From Phycobacter azelaicus (GTDB taxonomy: Bacteria; Pseudomonadota; Alphaproteobacteria; Rhodobacterales; Rhodobacteraceae): a stretch of DNA of 64,000 nt. Numbering within the stretch: the stretch's first letter is position 1; every line of letters begins with the position of its first letter. Positions 35,970 through 44,969 of the stretch are shown here, piece after piece. The position numbers and the translations under genes were made by a program. Under the pieces are notes generated by a model. That model worked only from the letters and a program-made list of their open reading frames with translations, had not been told where the DNA came from and did no database searches. The stretch lies in assembly GCF_014884385.1 (NCBI RefSeq), contig NZ_WKFH01000003.1, positions 1,564,001 to 1,628,000 on the forward strand, written 5' to 3'.

Positions 35970-36515
35970 TCAGATCTCCAGGCCGAAGGGTTTGTCGGCG
36001 CCAGTCAAAAGGGCCACGAGGTCGGCAATCAGCTGCAGCAGGAACAGGGCAAAGCCGACGGGAATTGCGAGGTAGGGGATCCAGAGCCGTACGCCCCAGA
36101 CCGTGTCAGAGCGCCAGCCGCGCTCCCAAGCGAAATGCCAGTATTCGAACCCGTACCACAGCATGATCGCCATGATGCCGATGGACAGGATCGACGTGAC
36201 AATGGCGAGCGTGAACCGTGCACGCGGCGGCAGCGAGATCGGGATCAGGTCAACATTCACATGTCCGCGCAGCCGTTGCACGTATGGAAGCCCCACAAGG
36301 GTTGCCGCGATCACCAGGTAGATCACCGCTTCGGTCTGCCAAACGGTCGAGCCGTTCAGCACAAAGCGGACCACGATCATCTGACAAGTGATGGCCACGG
36401 CGGCGACAATCATGGCGGCTGAGCACCAGCCTGCGAGGGTCGAGAGGGCCGCAACGGCCCGCAGGAACGTATTGTTCCCGGTGTTTGCGATCCTGGCCGA
36501 GCTTTGTCCTGCCAT
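35970..36515 (-). CDS. TRAP transporter small permease
   Basis: DctQ-family membrane protein of 181 residues with four predicted helices and the conserved VWQTEAVIYLVIAATLVGLPYVQRLRGHVNVD segment, here quoted by its start at residue 59. It pairs with the large permease downstream. A GC-rich stem-loop separates it from the binding-protein gene upstream. Confidence 0.88.
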   Translation of the reverse strand: MAGQSSARIANTGNNTFLRAVAALSTLAGWCSAAMIVAAVAITCQMIVVRFVLNGSTVWQTEAVIYLVIAATLVGLPYVQRLRGHVNVDLIPISLPPRARFTLAIVTSILSIGIMAIMLWYGFEYWHFAWERGWRSDTVWGVRLWIPYLAIPVGFALFLLQLIADLVALLTGADKPFGLEI

Positions 36516-36548
36516 TCCCGCCTCCTGATATTATTGGGTGTTTGGGAG

Positions 36549-36574
36549 GCAGAGCGGACATGGACCCGCTCTGC
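36549..36574 (-). other. Stem-loop after TRAP binding-protein gene
   Basis: GCAGAGCGG and CCGCTCTGC are perfect 9-base complements with an 8-base loop, 10 bases downstream of the dctP-like stop. It is placed like the hairpins after the potD-like and ugpB genes. Confidence 0.6.
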
Positions 36575-36583
36575 CGGTTCGGT

Positions 36584-37570
36584 TCACTCGACAGCGAGCG
36601 CCAGATCGAGCAGCGCCTGCCCGTCCGGAACCTCATCCACGAATTTCTTGTAGGAGGTTTCCATGGCCAGCTTGCGCCAGGCTTCAAAATCATCCGCGCT
36701 CATCTGGGCGATTTCCACGCCTGCGTCGGAGAACACCTTGGCTGAGGCGGCATCCTGTTTCTTGGCTTCTTCCAGGTAGTAGGCTTCGGCCTTTTCGGCG
36801 GCGGCCAGCAGCGCGTTCTGCTGGGCTTCGCTGAGGCCGTCAAAGGTGGATTTGTTCATCAAGAGAGGCTGATACATGAACCACAGCGCCACATCGCCCG
36901 CCGGGGTGTAGCAGCTGACCTGCTCGTAGATCCGGTAAGAGACAAAGGACGAGGACGAGGTGTTCGCGGCCTGCAGAACGCCGGTCTGCATGGCATTGTA
37001 GATCTCGGACGATGCCATCGAGGCGATGGAGGCGCCAGCGCCCGCCAGCATTTGTTCGAACGACTTGCCGGCTGCGCGGGTCTGCAGCCCTTCGATATCG
37101 GCGGGGCTGGTGATACACTTGTCCTTGCCGGCAAAGCCACCGGCCAGGTAGCCATGCACCAGAACCATCACGTCGTCTTCGGCCATCTTGGCCTCAAGCG
37201 CCTCCATGAAGGGAGAGTTGCTGAGCCGCGCGGCGTGGTCGTGGTTCTTCACGAGGCCGGGCATCAGCGTCAGGTTATAGGCGGGCTGCTGACCACCGGC
37301 ATAGCTGAGCGGCAGGACGGTCATGTCCAGCTGGCCCCGGCTGAGCGGCTTATACTGCTCACGCGGTTTGAACAGGGATTTCGATCCGAAGATCTTGATC
37401 TCCAGATCGACACCGGCGGCGGCGACCTCATCCGCGACGATCTGTGCCACCTGATGGCGGATGTCCTTGTTCGACCACTGATGCGACAGGCGCAGCTCGG
37501 TGGCATTGGCCAGAGCGGCCGACGACAGAAGCGCCGCGGCGGCGACCGCGGCTTTCAGCATGGTTTTCAT
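36584..37570 (-). CDS. TRAP transporter binding protein, putative malonate receptor
   Basis: DctP-family periplasmic protein of 328 residues with a Sec signal peptide (MKTMLKAAVAAAALL, cleavage near ALANA). The mature region starts TELRLSHQWSNKDIRHQVAQ; the family Arg that clamps the ligand carboxylate lies in GLQTRAAGKSFEQML near residue 160. First gene of the malonate operon, under a GntR-type operator and a leader hairpin. The ligand is inferred from matAB. Confidence 0.88.
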   Translation of the reverse strand: MKTMLKAAVAAAALLSSAALANATELRLSHQWSNKDIRHQVAQIVADEVAAAGVDLEIKIFGSKSLFKPREQYKPLSRGQLDMTVLPLSYAGGQQPAYNLTLMPGLVKNHDHAARLSNSPFMEALEAKMAEDDVMVLVHGYLAGGFAGKDKCITSPADIEGLQTRAAGKSFEQMLAGAGASIASMASSEIYNAMQTGVLQAANTSSSSFVSYRIYEQVSCYTPAGDVALWFMYQPLLMNKSTFDGLSEAQQNALLAAAEKAEAYYLEEAKKQDAASAKVFSDAGVEIAQMSADDFEAWRKLAMETSYKKFVDEVPDGQALLDLALAVE

Positions 37571-37585
37571 GTTTTTCCTCCCAGA

Positions 37586-37613
37586 GCATCCGGTCTTTTG
37601 CGACCGGAGATGC
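37586..37613 (-). promoter_or_regulatory. Leader hairpin next to the ribosome site of the malonate operon
   Basis: GCATC-CGGTC and GACCGG-a-GATGC pair with one bulge around a six-base loop in the 5-prime leader, ending just upstream of the GGGAGG ribosome site of the dctP-like gene. It could affect translation or mRNA life. Confidence 0.5.
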
Positions 37614-37651
37614 CCAAGGGTAAGCGGCAGGTGTTTTTCAAGTCAATCATT

Positions 37652-37661
37652 TTGTATACAA
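37652..37661. promoter_or_regulatory. GntR/FCD-type operator
   Basis: TTGTATACAA is a perfect 10-base palindrome matching the yGT-n-ACr core recognised by FadR/FCD-subfamily regulators. It lies between the divergent malonate operon and its GntR gene, 46 bases upstream of the latter. Confidence 0.7.
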
Positions 37662-37707
37662 GAATGGAAATCTTGAATTCTGACTGGTTGGATGCTACTG
37701 CGGTTTC

Positions 37708-38364
37708 ATGGGGCAACGTCGTGCAGATACCATTGCGGAAGAGCTGGAAGAGCGGATCTTTGACGGGACGTTCTCGGACGGTGACCGGCTGGACGAAGTG
37801 CGGCTTGCGCAGCAGTTTGGGGTGTCCCGCACTCCGCTTCGCGAGGCATTTCAACGGCTTGCGCTGTCTGGCCTGGTCGAATTGATCCCACGCCGGGGCG
37901 CTTTCGTGCGCCAGCCGGGACCGGTGGAGCTGATGGAGATGTTCGAGGTCATGGCCGAACTGGAGGCAGTTTGCGGACGGCTTGCGGGCAAGCGGATCTC
38001 GGACAGGGCCCTGGCCGAGCTGAACGATGCCAATGCCAAATGCCACGCAGCACTGGAAGCGCAGAACAGCGATGCGTATTACGTGGAAAACGAGCGTTTC
38101 CACCACATTCTCTACCGCGAATCCGGCAACAGTTTCCTGCAGCAGGAAGCCTGCAAGCTGCACAAGCGGCTGAAGCCCTTTCGCCGCCAGCAACTCCGGT
38201 TCCGTGGGCGGCTGGCGCAGTCCATGGCCGAGCATGAGGCGGTCGTCGAGGCCTTGACCAATGGTGACGGCGAGGCAGCGGCCGCCGTGCTGCGCGAACA
38301 TGTGGCCGTGCAGGGCGAAAAGTTCCACACCCTGATGGCCAGCCTCAGAAGCGCGGCGGAGTAA
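37708..38364 (+). CDS. matR: GntR/FCD-family regulator, probable MatR
   Basis: Regulator of 218 residues. The winged HTH is IFDGTFSDGDRLDEVRLAQQFGVSRTPLREAFQRL (from about residue 17); the C-terminal all-helical FCD domain contains FHHILYRESGNSFL with the metal or ligand His and AEHEAVVEAL. It is divergent from the malonate operon, with the operator in between, so malonate or malonyl-CoA is the likely effector, as for MatR of rhizobia. Convergent with the agmatinase gene, 8 bases apart. Confidence 0.85.
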   Translation: MGQRRADTIAEELEERIFDGTFSDGDRLDEVRLAQQFGVSRTPLREAFQRLALSGLVELIPRRGAFVRQPGPVELMEMFEVMAELEAVCGRLAGKRISDRALAELNDANAKCHAALEAQNSDAYYVENERFHHILYRESGNSFLQQEACKLHKRLKPFRRQQLRFRGRLAQSMAEHEAVVEALTNGDGEAAAAVLREHVAVQGEKFHTLMASLRSAAE

Positions 38365-38372
38365 TCCGGCTC

Positions 38373-39329
38373 CTAGTCGCGGTGATGCAGGATGCGTCCG
38401 ATGGTGTTCATCAACAGCTGTGCGGCAAGGATCGAAGTGCAGCCCGTCGTGTCGTAGTCCGGCGCGACCTCCACCAGATCAAGGCCGACGATATCGCCGT
38501 GCTGAGCGAGGGCATCTATGAACTCCAATACCTCGTAGTAGAGGAACCCGCCGTGGCTGGGCGTGCCGGTTCCTGGCGCGATCGAAGGGTCAAAGGCATC
38601 GATGTCGATGGTCAGGTAATAGCGCTCTCCTTGCGGGATGCGGGCAATCAGCGCCTCGGTCCCCATCTTGCGCACATGACGGACCGACTGGATGTCCGAT
38701 CCCATGGCACGGGCGGCGTCATAACCGTCCTTGGCGGTGGAAGATACATTGCGGATGCCGATCTGGGTCAGCCCGGTGACATAAGGTTTTTCGGCGGCCC
38801 GGCGCATCGGGTTGCCATGGCCATAGCGCACCCCGTGGCGTTCATCCACGAAATCGAGATGGGCGTCGATCTGCACCACATGGATTGGGTCCTGATCGTC
38901 AAAGGCATTGATGCAGGGAATATTGACCGAGTGATCGCCGCCCAAGACCACCGGCAGGGCGCCTGCCTCAAGGATCTTGCGCACGCCGTATTCGATATTG
39001 GCGTGGCTCTGCATCGTGTCAGTGTGGATGATGTCGGCATCCCCAAGATCCACGATGCTGACCTTTTCAGGGTCCAAATAGGTGACGTCATCCTCGAAAT
39101 CATAGGCGCCTGCATGGCCAAAGCTGAACAGGGTCGAGGCCTCGCGAATGGCGCGCGGCCCCATGCGCGCGCCGGACCGCCACTGGGCACCAAAATCAAA
39201 CGGCGCGCCAAGTACGGCGGCATCGGCATCGATGGCGTTCCAATCCTCCACGTAAGGATATTTGCCAAAGGTGCAGATGCCGACGAAGGGCAGGTTCAGC
39301 CGCCCGCTGTCATAACCGTGTTTGCTCAT
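38373..39329 (-). CDS. speB: Agmatinase-type ureohydrolase
   Basis: Mn-dependent ureohydrolase of 318 residues. Metal ligands are in GGDHS (His133), DAHLD (155-159) and TIDIDAFDPS (Asp242, Asp244). Agmatinases, guanidinobutyrases and related enzymes share these motifs; agmatine hydrolysis to putrescine and urea is the default. It lies 52 bases after maiA on the same strand. An aromatic-pathway role is not apparent. Start taken at MSKHGYDSGRLN. Confidence 0.85.
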   Translation of the reverse strand: MSKHGYDSGRLNLPFVGICTFGKYPYVEDWNAIDADAAVLGAPFDFGAQWRSGARMGPRAIREASTLFSFGHAGAYDFEDDVTYLDPEKVSIVDLGDADIIHTDTMQSHANIEYGVRKILEAGALPVVLGGDHSVNIPCINAFDDQDPIHVVQIDAHLDFVDERHGVRYGHGNPMRRAAEKPYVTGLTQIGIRNVSSTAKDGYDAARAMGSDIQSVRHVRKMGTEALIARIPQGERYYLTIDIDAFDPSIAPGTGTPSHGGFLYYEVLEFIDALAQHGDIVGLDLVEVAPDYDTTGCTSILAAQLLMNTIGRILHHRD

Positions 39330-39381
39330 GCCGCGCTCCCCACTGTCTTTGCTGCCAGTAAGGGGAAGCGGCGGCCTCCGG

Positions 39382-40023
39382 TCAAGCGGTGGGTTGCACC
39401 GCTTCCGGGTGGGCGGCGGCAAAGGCGGGATGCTGGGCGCAGGCGTCCTCCACTGCCGATAGACGCGGCATGTCGGAGATATCCGCCTCCCAGCGGCGCG
39501 CGTTGTAGATTTGCGGCATGAGGCAGATATCGGCCAGCCCGGGGGTGTCGCCGGTGCAATAGGGGGCTTGTTCGAACCCTGCCAGCAGGGTTTCAAAGGC
39601 CTGCAGGCCGGGGCGGATGAAATGCTGCATCCAGGCCTTTGGCATATCCTCACGCCCGCCGCTCAGCCGCGTGGCGTGGCGGGCAACGGCCAGGTTGCAG
39701 ACCGGATGAATGTCCACCGCGATGGATTGCGCCAGCGCCTGCGCCTGTGCGCGCTTTGCCGGGTCTTTCGGCAAAAGGTTCAGATGCCGGGTCTGATCGA
39801 GGTAGTCGAGGATCGCCAAGGATTGCGTCAGCCGCAGCCCGTCAATCTCCAACACCGGCACGAAACCCTGCGGGTTGCGCGCCAGATGTTCGGGGCTGCG
39901 TTGCTCTCCCTTCACCAGATCCACGGGGATGGACTGGTAGGCGATCCCGGCAAGGTTCAGCGCAATGCGCAGCCGGTAGCTGGCCGAAGAGCGCCAGTAA
40001 TCAAAAAGAACCACATCCGTCAT
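39382..40023 (-). CDS. maiA: Maleylacetoacetate isomerase
   Basis: Zeta-class GST-fold enzyme of 213 residues that isomerises maleylacetoacetate to fumarylacetoacetate using glutathione. LFDYWRSSASYRLRIALNL carries the catalytic Ser pair of zeta GSTs (SSASYR), followed by NPQGFVPVLEIDG and LTQSLAILDYLD. It supplies the middle step between HmgA and FahA encoded upstream on the same strand. Confidence 0.93.
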   Translation of the reverse strand: MTDVVLFDYWRSSASYRLRIALNLAGIAYQSIPVDLVKGEQRSPEHLARNPQGFVPVLEIDGLRLTQSLAILDYLDQTRHLNLLPKDPAKRAQAQALAQSIAVDIHPVCNLAVARHATRLSGGREDMPKAWMQHFIRPGLQAFETLLAGFEQAPYCTGDTPGLADICLMPQIYNARRWEADISDMPRLSAVEDACAQHPAFAAAHPEAVQPTA

Positions 40024-40091
40024 TTTGCCTCTCCCTGTATGAAACCGCACCCGAACGGGCCGGGTGCGGTTTGTCATTTTGTGCCCGAGGA

Positions 40092-40634
40092 TCAGGCCTT
40101 GTTCAATTCCTTGGCGTGCAGCCAGTCCGCGTGCTGTGGGGCCTTCTTGGTCTTGGACCATTCCTCCAGCATTTCCCACTTCACCGCGTCCAGCTTTTTC
40201 AGTAGCGCGTCTTCTTCCGGGTCGGGGCAGGCGAGTTCCACACGGTGGCCATTGGGGTCGAAGAAATAGATCGAGTGGAAGATCGAATGGTCGGTAACGC
40301 CCAGCACCTCGACCCCGTTGGCCTCGAGGTGCTCTTTGAATTCGATCAGGGTCGCGCGGTCCTTCACCTTGAAGGCGATGTGCTGCACCCATTCCGGCGT
40401 GTTCAGATCGCGGCCCATCTCGGGCTTGGTGGGCAGTTCGAAAAACGCCAGAACATTGCCGTCGCCTGCATCCATGAAGACATGCATGTAAGGGTCGGGT
40501 TCATGGGTGGATGGCACGTGATCCTCGGCAATGGCCAGGACAAAGTCCATCTTCAGCATCTTGTTGTACCACTCCACCGTTTCCTTGGCGTCCTTGCAGC
40601 GGTAGGCGACGTGGTGGATTTTCTCGATTTTCAC
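40092..40634 (-). CDS. VOC-family protein in the homogentisate operon
   Basis: Protein of 180 residues with paired VOC modules. It opens KIEKIHHVAYRCKDAKETVEWY; likely metal ligands are His8, Glu (in LAFFELP), His (WVQHIAFKV) and Glu (HRVELACPDP). It could be a dioxygenase, lyase or isomerase. It overlaps the DUF2783 gene by 4 bases and belongs to the MBL/FMO/DUF2783/VOC block placed between fahA and maiA. No specific reaction can be assigned. Confidence 0.75.
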   Translation of the reverse strand: MKIEKIHHVAYRCKDAKETVEWYNKMLKMDFVLAIAEDHVPSTHEPDPYMHVFMDAGDGNVLAFFELPTKPEMGRDLNTPEWVQHIAFKVKDRATLIEFKEHLEANGVEVLGVTDHSIFHSIYFFDPNGHRVELACPDPEEDALLKKLDAVKWEMLEEWSKTKKAPQHADWLHAKELNKA

Positions 40635-40843
40635 TTGCTCTCCTCCGAGGGCTGAAGCGCGGCGGCAGCCAGCGCCTGTTTCAGGATTGCGCGTTTCCCG
40701 ATGTGGTTGGACAGGACCAGAACCAGCCGCGCATTGAGCGCGTCGCTCTCGGCCTTGGTGAGGCCTTCGTGGGTGGCCAGAAGATCAGCGTAGAAATCAT
40801 CTGCGCCGTCGATGTTCGGGGTCAGGATCAGTTGCTCGGACAT
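40631..40843 (-). CDS. DUF2783 small protein
   Basis: Small acidic protein of 70 residues (LILTPNIDGADDFYADLLATH, then ESDALNARLVLVLSNHIG). This matches the DUF2783 family, whose members sit beside FAD monooxygenases. No transmembrane segment or signal. It overlaps the VOC gene and starts 5 bases after the monooxygenase stop, suggesting an accessory or complex partner of the monooxygenase; function unknown. Confidence 0.78.
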   Translation of the reverse strand: MSEQLILTPNIDGADDFYADLLATHEGLTKAESDALNARLVLVLSNHIGKRAILKQALAAAALQPSEESK

Positions 40844-40848
40844 CCGTA

Positions 40849-42462
40849 TTACTCCTTGCCCACGGCGCGGCGGATGGCGGCGCGGAACTGGTTGTCGTCA
40901 TAGGTGGCGCGGCGGGCGGCCACGTGCTGGTCAGGGCGGATCAGGTAAACGCCGCTGTCGTTATCGCCAAGGTAGCGTTCCTTCAGTGCCATCGTCCTGT
41001 CGTCCTTGATGGACAGCGCCAGGCGCGTGACCTCAATACCGTCTTCCTCGATCACATCGGGCGCGTCGGCGTCGATGGTCAGCAGGGTGAACTTGTCCGC
41101 CAGTTTCGGCAGCAGGAACTCCTCCCCCAAAGGCGCATCGGGGCAGGGGGAGCCGGGGCGTGTCCGAGCGGGCCCATCCTGCAGCGCATCGGCGGAGTTG
41201 AGGTGCGAGCCGTCATAGGTGCAGGGCACCGATAGGCGGCCCGAGTTCACCAGCGGACGGGCAAATTCGTGATGTTCGCTGAGGTCCAGCACCGCATCGC
41301 GCAACACGCGGGACATTTCCGATTTCGGCGTGATGAAATCGGTGGAACGGCTGGAATTGAGGATATTCTCATCGGCGCCGTAAATGCGCTCCTGGTCGTA
41401 ACTATCAAGCAGGCTTTCGGGCGCCTTGCCTTCCATCACCAATTTCAGCTTCCAGCACAGGTTGTCGGTGTCCTGCAGGCCCGAGTTTGCACCGCGCGCG
41501 CCAAAGGGCGAAACCTGATGTGCGGCATCCCCCGCAAAGATCACGCGGCCATGGCGGAATTTCTCCATGCGGCGGCACTGGAAAGTGTAGATCGACACCC
41601 ATTCGAGTTCGAATTTCACATCCTCCCCCAGCATCTCCTTCAGGCGCGGGATCACATTCTCGGGGCGCTTTTCACGCTCCTTGTCGATGTCCCAGCCCAG
41701 TTGCAGGTCGATGCGCCAGACGCCGTCGGGCTGCTTGTGCAGTAGCGCCGACTGCCCCTTGTTGAAGGGCGGGTCGAACCAGAACCAGCGTTCGGTGGGG
41801 AAATCGGCATCCATGATCACATCGGCGATCAGGAAGTTGTCTTCAAAGACGCGGCCGACAAAATCCAGCCCCAGCATGGTACGGGTCGGCGAGCCTGCGC
41901 CATCGCAGGCGATCAGCCAGTCGGCTTCGATGTTGTAAGACCCTTCGGGTGTGTCGATTTCCAAGGTCACGTGATCGGGGTGGGTGCCGATGGCAGAGAC
42001 CTTGTTGCGGCCGCGGATCTCAATCGGGGCGCCTTCCGCTTGCAGCTCCTTGACCCGGTTCACCAGGTATTCTTCGAAGTAGTACTGCTGCAGGTTGATG
42101 AAGGCCGGGCGCTGGTGGCCCTCTTCGGGCAGCAGGTTGAAGTCATAGACCTGACGGTCATCAAAGAAGACCTTGCCGAGGTTCCACTGTACCCCCTTGT
42201 CGACCATCGGCTGACCGCAGCCAAGGCGGTCGAGGATCTCCAGTGGGCGCTTGGCGAAACAGATCGCGCGAGAGCCAAAGCTGACCTTGTCGTTGTCATC
42301 CAGCACCACGGCCTCAACCCCCTGCTGGGCCAGATCGATGGCGGCAGCCAGGCCAACGGGGCCTGCGCCAATGATCACCACCTTGCGCCGCACCGGCGCC
42401 GGGGCGTCCTGATCCGCATGGCGTTCATACGGGTACAGGGGCACTTCAAAGATCTTGTTCAT
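40849..42462 (-). CDS. FAD-dependent aromatic hydroxylase (MhpA/UbiH-like)
   Basis: Single-component flavin monooxygenase of 537 residues. The N-terminal FAD motif is VVIIGAGPVGLAAAIDLAQQG, the second motif includes ADWLIACDGAGSPTR (DG), and the third is RVIFAGDAAHQVSPFGARGANSG. Such enzymes hydroxylate a phenolic ring with NAD(P)H. In this operon the natural guess is hydroxylation of a hydroxyphenylacetate to homogentisate, but the substrate is not shown. Start at MNKIFEVPLYPYER. Confidence 0.83.
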   Translation of the reverse strand: MNKIFEVPLYPYERHADQDAPAPVRRKVVIIGAGPVGLAAAIDLAQQGVEAVVLDDNDKVSFGSRAICFAKRPLEILDRLGCGQPMVDKGVQWNLGKVFFDDRQVYDFNLLPEEGHQRPAFINLQQYYFEEYLVNRVKELQAEGAPIEIRGRNKVSAIGTHPDHVTLEIDTPEGSYNIEADWLIACDGAGSPTRTMLGLDFVGRVFEDNFLIADVIMDADFPTERWFWFDPPFNKGQSALLHKQPDGVWRIDLQLGWDIDKEREKRPENVIPRLKEMLGEDVKFELEWVSIYTFQCRRMEKFRHGRVIFAGDAAHQVSPFGARGANSGLQDTDNLCWKLKLVMEGKAPESLLDSYDQERIYGADENILNSSRSTDFITPKSEMSRVLRDAVLDLSEHHEFARPLVNSGRLSVPCTYDGSHLNSADALQDGPARTRPGSPCPDAPLGEEFLLPKLADKFTLLTIDADAPDVIEEDGIEVTRLALSIKDDRTMALKERYLGDNDSGVYLIRPDQHVAARRATYDDNQFRAAIRRAVGKE

Positions 42463-42613
42463 CTGGTGTCCTCCCAAATGGTGCCGATCGGCACGACTTC
42501 TCCGGTTCCCGGCCTGTATTCAGGCCGGGAGGCTATTGTCATCGTCTCATGTCTTCTCAAAGGCCGGTACGATCTGGATCAAACCGGCACATAGGTTGGA
42601 TGGCGCCTGGGCC

Positions 42614-43564
42614 TTACCCTTGTAGGGCGTCCCACATTTCCAGATCGCGCTGTGCGGTCCAGATGCGGGGGGTGTCGATGCCGCGGGCCTCGTCATAGGC
42701 GCGGGCGACGTTGAAGGGCAGGCAGTGCTCGTAGATCGCGTAGTCCTTGAACTTCGGATCGCACTCTGCGCGCACCGCATCCCAGGCCTCTTTCAGGGTG
42801 CCGTTGCGGGCGGCCACGCGAGCGGCGGGGCGATAGGTGCTTTCCACGAAATCGCGGGTGTTCTCGATGGCGGCGTTGACCATCTCCTTGCCGACCAGCG
42901 CGTCGCCCCGACCGGGAGCAATGGCGTCCACGTCGAAGGATTTGATCGCATCGAGCGTGTCACCCCAGTCGCTGAAGTGACCGTCGCCGCAATAGCAGGC
43001 CGAGTGGTATTCCACGATGTCGCCGGTGAACATGACGTTCTGATCCGGCACATGGATCACGATGTCGCCTGCGGTATGAGCGCGGCCCAGATGCATCAGG
43101 TCAACGCGGCGGTTGCCGAGATAGACGGTCATGTCGTCGGAAAATGTGGTGGTGGGGTAGGTCAGGCCCGGAATGCTTTCGTGGCCTTCGAACAGCCGCG
43201 GGAAGCGCTGGAATTCACTGTCCCAGTCTTCTTGGCCGCGTTCCACGACCATGGCGCGGGCGGTATCGCCCATGATGATCTGCTGCGCGCCAAAGGCCGA
43301 AGCGCCCAGAACCCGGACCGCGTGATAGTGGGTCAGCGCCACATGGGTGATCGGCTTGTCGGTCACGGACCGCACGCATTCGATCACCTTGTTCGCCAGA
43401 CGCGGGGTGGCCTGCGCCTCCACGATCATCACCGAGTCATCGCCGATGATCACGCCCGAGTTCGGATCACCCTCGGCAGTGAAGGCGTAAAGCCCTTCGC
43501 CCACCTCGGTGAAGCTGATCTTCTTTTCCGTCATGTCGCCTTGCGACGCGAATGCCTTTGCCAT
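42614..43564 (-). CDS. Metallo-beta-lactamase-fold protein with degenerate metal motif
   Basis: MBL-fold protein of 316 residues. The usual HxHxDH is HYHAVR (residues 79-84): the first two His remain but Asp83 and His84 equivalents are Val and Arg. Later ligands look kept (RAHTAGD, FTGDIVEYHSACYCGDG). ATG at 43564 has AAAGGAC about 8 bases upstream. Related proteins with the same HYHAVR string occur near aromatic-degradation genes in other proteobacteria to my recollection, so it is probably a conserved variant rather than decay. Substrate unknown; a lactone or thioester intermediate is possible. Confidence 0.8.
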   Translation of the reverse strand: MAKAFASQGDMTEKKISFTEVGEGLYAFTAEGDPNSGVIIGDDSVMIVEAQATPRLANKVIECVRSVTDKPITHVALTHYHAVRVLGASAFGAQQIIMGDTARAMVVERGQEDWDSEFQRFPRLFEGHESIPGLTYPTTTFSDDMTVYLGNRRVDLMHLGRAHTAGDIVIHVPDQNVMFTGDIVEYHSACYCGDGHFSDWGDTLDAIKSFDVDAIAPGRGDALVGKEMVNAAIENTRDFVESTYRPAARVAARNGTLKEAWDAVRAECDPKFKDYAIYEHCLPFNVARAYDEARGIDTPRIWTAQRDLEMWDALQG

Positions 43565-43642
43565 GTGTTCAGTCCTTTTGCGGTGGGCCGAAGACCGCGC
43601 ATCAGGGGCCGTCTTCGGTGCCAGTGTTTCTTGAGGTTGCGC

Positions 43643-44899
43643 TTAGCGCTTGTAAGGGTCGTCCAGCGCGGGCAGCACCTTGCCCACACAATCGCCAAAG
43701 CCGATCATGTAGCCATCGCCCTTGGCCGCACCCTTCAGGGTCAGCGTGTCGCCATCTGCGATGAAGGAACGTTCCTCGCCCGTCTTCAGCGTCAGCGGCT
43801 CCTTCCCGCCCCAGCTGAGTTCCAAGAGCGAGCCGCGGCTTTCCTTGGTCTCGCCCGAGATGGTGCCGGAGCCCAAGAGATCCCCTGCATTCATCGGGCA
43901 GCCCGAGGTGGTGTGATGGGCCAGCTGCTGCGCGGCGGAGTAGTACATCTCTTTGTAGTTGGTGCGCGCAATGGTGGTTGCGTCCTTGCCTTCGGGCGCC
44001 ATGGTCACCTCCAGATCGATGTCATAAAGCATCGGCCCGCAGTCCTTGAGGTGGTCCAGCAGCTCCACCTCGCGCTCGGGCGTATCGCAGCGGAAGGGCT
44101 CCAGCGCAGCCTTGGTCACGATCCAGGGGCTGATGGTTGTCGCGGTCGCCTTGGCTTGGAAGGGGCCAAGTGGCTGGTATTCCCAGGCCTGGATATCACG
44201 CGCGGACCAGTCATTGAGCAGAACGTAGCCAAAGATATTGGCATCGGCCTCGGCCACGGTGATCGGGCCTTCGGAAGGGGTGCCGACGATGGCGCCCATT
44301 TCCAGCTCGATGTCGAAACGCGCGCAGGGTGCCCAGCGGGGGGCGTCGTCATTCGGCCCTTTCAGCTGGCCCCAGGGGCGGCGCACATCGGTGCCGGATA
44401 CAACAACGGACGACGCGCGGCCATTGTAGCCGATCGGAATGTGCAGCCAGTTTGGCGGCAGCGCGTTCTCCGGGCCGCGGAACATGGTGCCGACGTTGAA
44501 GGCGTGGTTCTTGCCCGCATAGAAATCGGTGTATTCGCTGACCATCATCGGCATGTGCAGCTCGGCGTCCTTCATCGGCACCAGAAGCGGCTCGACCTTG
44601 GCCTGTTCGGCGGACCCTGCGGACAGAAGCGCAATCAGACGTTCGCGCAGGGCGGCCCAGACGGCGGGGCCTTCTTCCATCAGGTCGTTCCAGAAGGGGA
44701 CCTCGAACAGGGCGTAGTCGGTCAGATCGATGAGGCCCGCCTCTTCGGCGGCTTGCATATCAAGGATCATGTCACCAATGGCGACGCCGCAGCGGGGATC
44801 TTCTTCTCCAACCGAGAAGACGCCATAGGGCAGGTTGTTCAGCGGAAAGGGTGTGTCGGCGGAATTGGCCGAGGCGACCCAGGATTTCAAAAGGGGCAT
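43643..44899 (-). CDS. fahA: Fumarylacetoacetase
   Basis: Enzyme of 418 residues hydrolysing fumarylacetoacetate to fumarate and acetoacetate. It has the N-terminal FAH domain (LPYGVFS) and the catalytic C-terminal domain with DFYAGKNHAFNVG, the metal-site block FDIELEMGAIVG, NDWSARDIQAWEYQPLGPF and LLGSGTISG. Full length for the family. Last step of tyrosine/homogentisate degradation, 70 bases after hmgA. Confidence 0.96.
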   Translation of the reverse strand: MPLLKSWVASANSADTPFPLNNLPYGVFSVGEEDPRCGVAIGDMILDMQAAEEAGLIDLTDYALFEVPFWNDLMEEGPAVWAALRERLIALLSAGSAEQAKVEPLLVPMKDAELHMPMMVSEYTDFYAGKNHAFNVGTMFRGPENALPPNWLHIPIGYNGRASSVVVSGTDVRRPWGQLKGPNDDAPRWAPCARFDIELEMGAIVGTPSEGPITVAEADANIFGYVLLNDWSARDIQAWEYQPLGPFQAKATATTISPWIVTKAALEPFRCDTPEREVELLDHLKDCGPMLYDIDLEVTMAPEGKDATTIARTNYKEMYYSAAQQLAHHTTSGCPMNAGDLLGSGTISGETKESRGSLLELSWGGKEPLTLKTGEERSFIADGDTLTLKGAAKGDGYMIGFGDCVGKVLPALDDPYKR

Positions 44900-44969
44900 G
44901 GTGTCTCCCAAAACGTTATGTGCAGGCGCCGGGGATGCCCCGGCGCTGAAAACGGCTATGGCAACAGGC

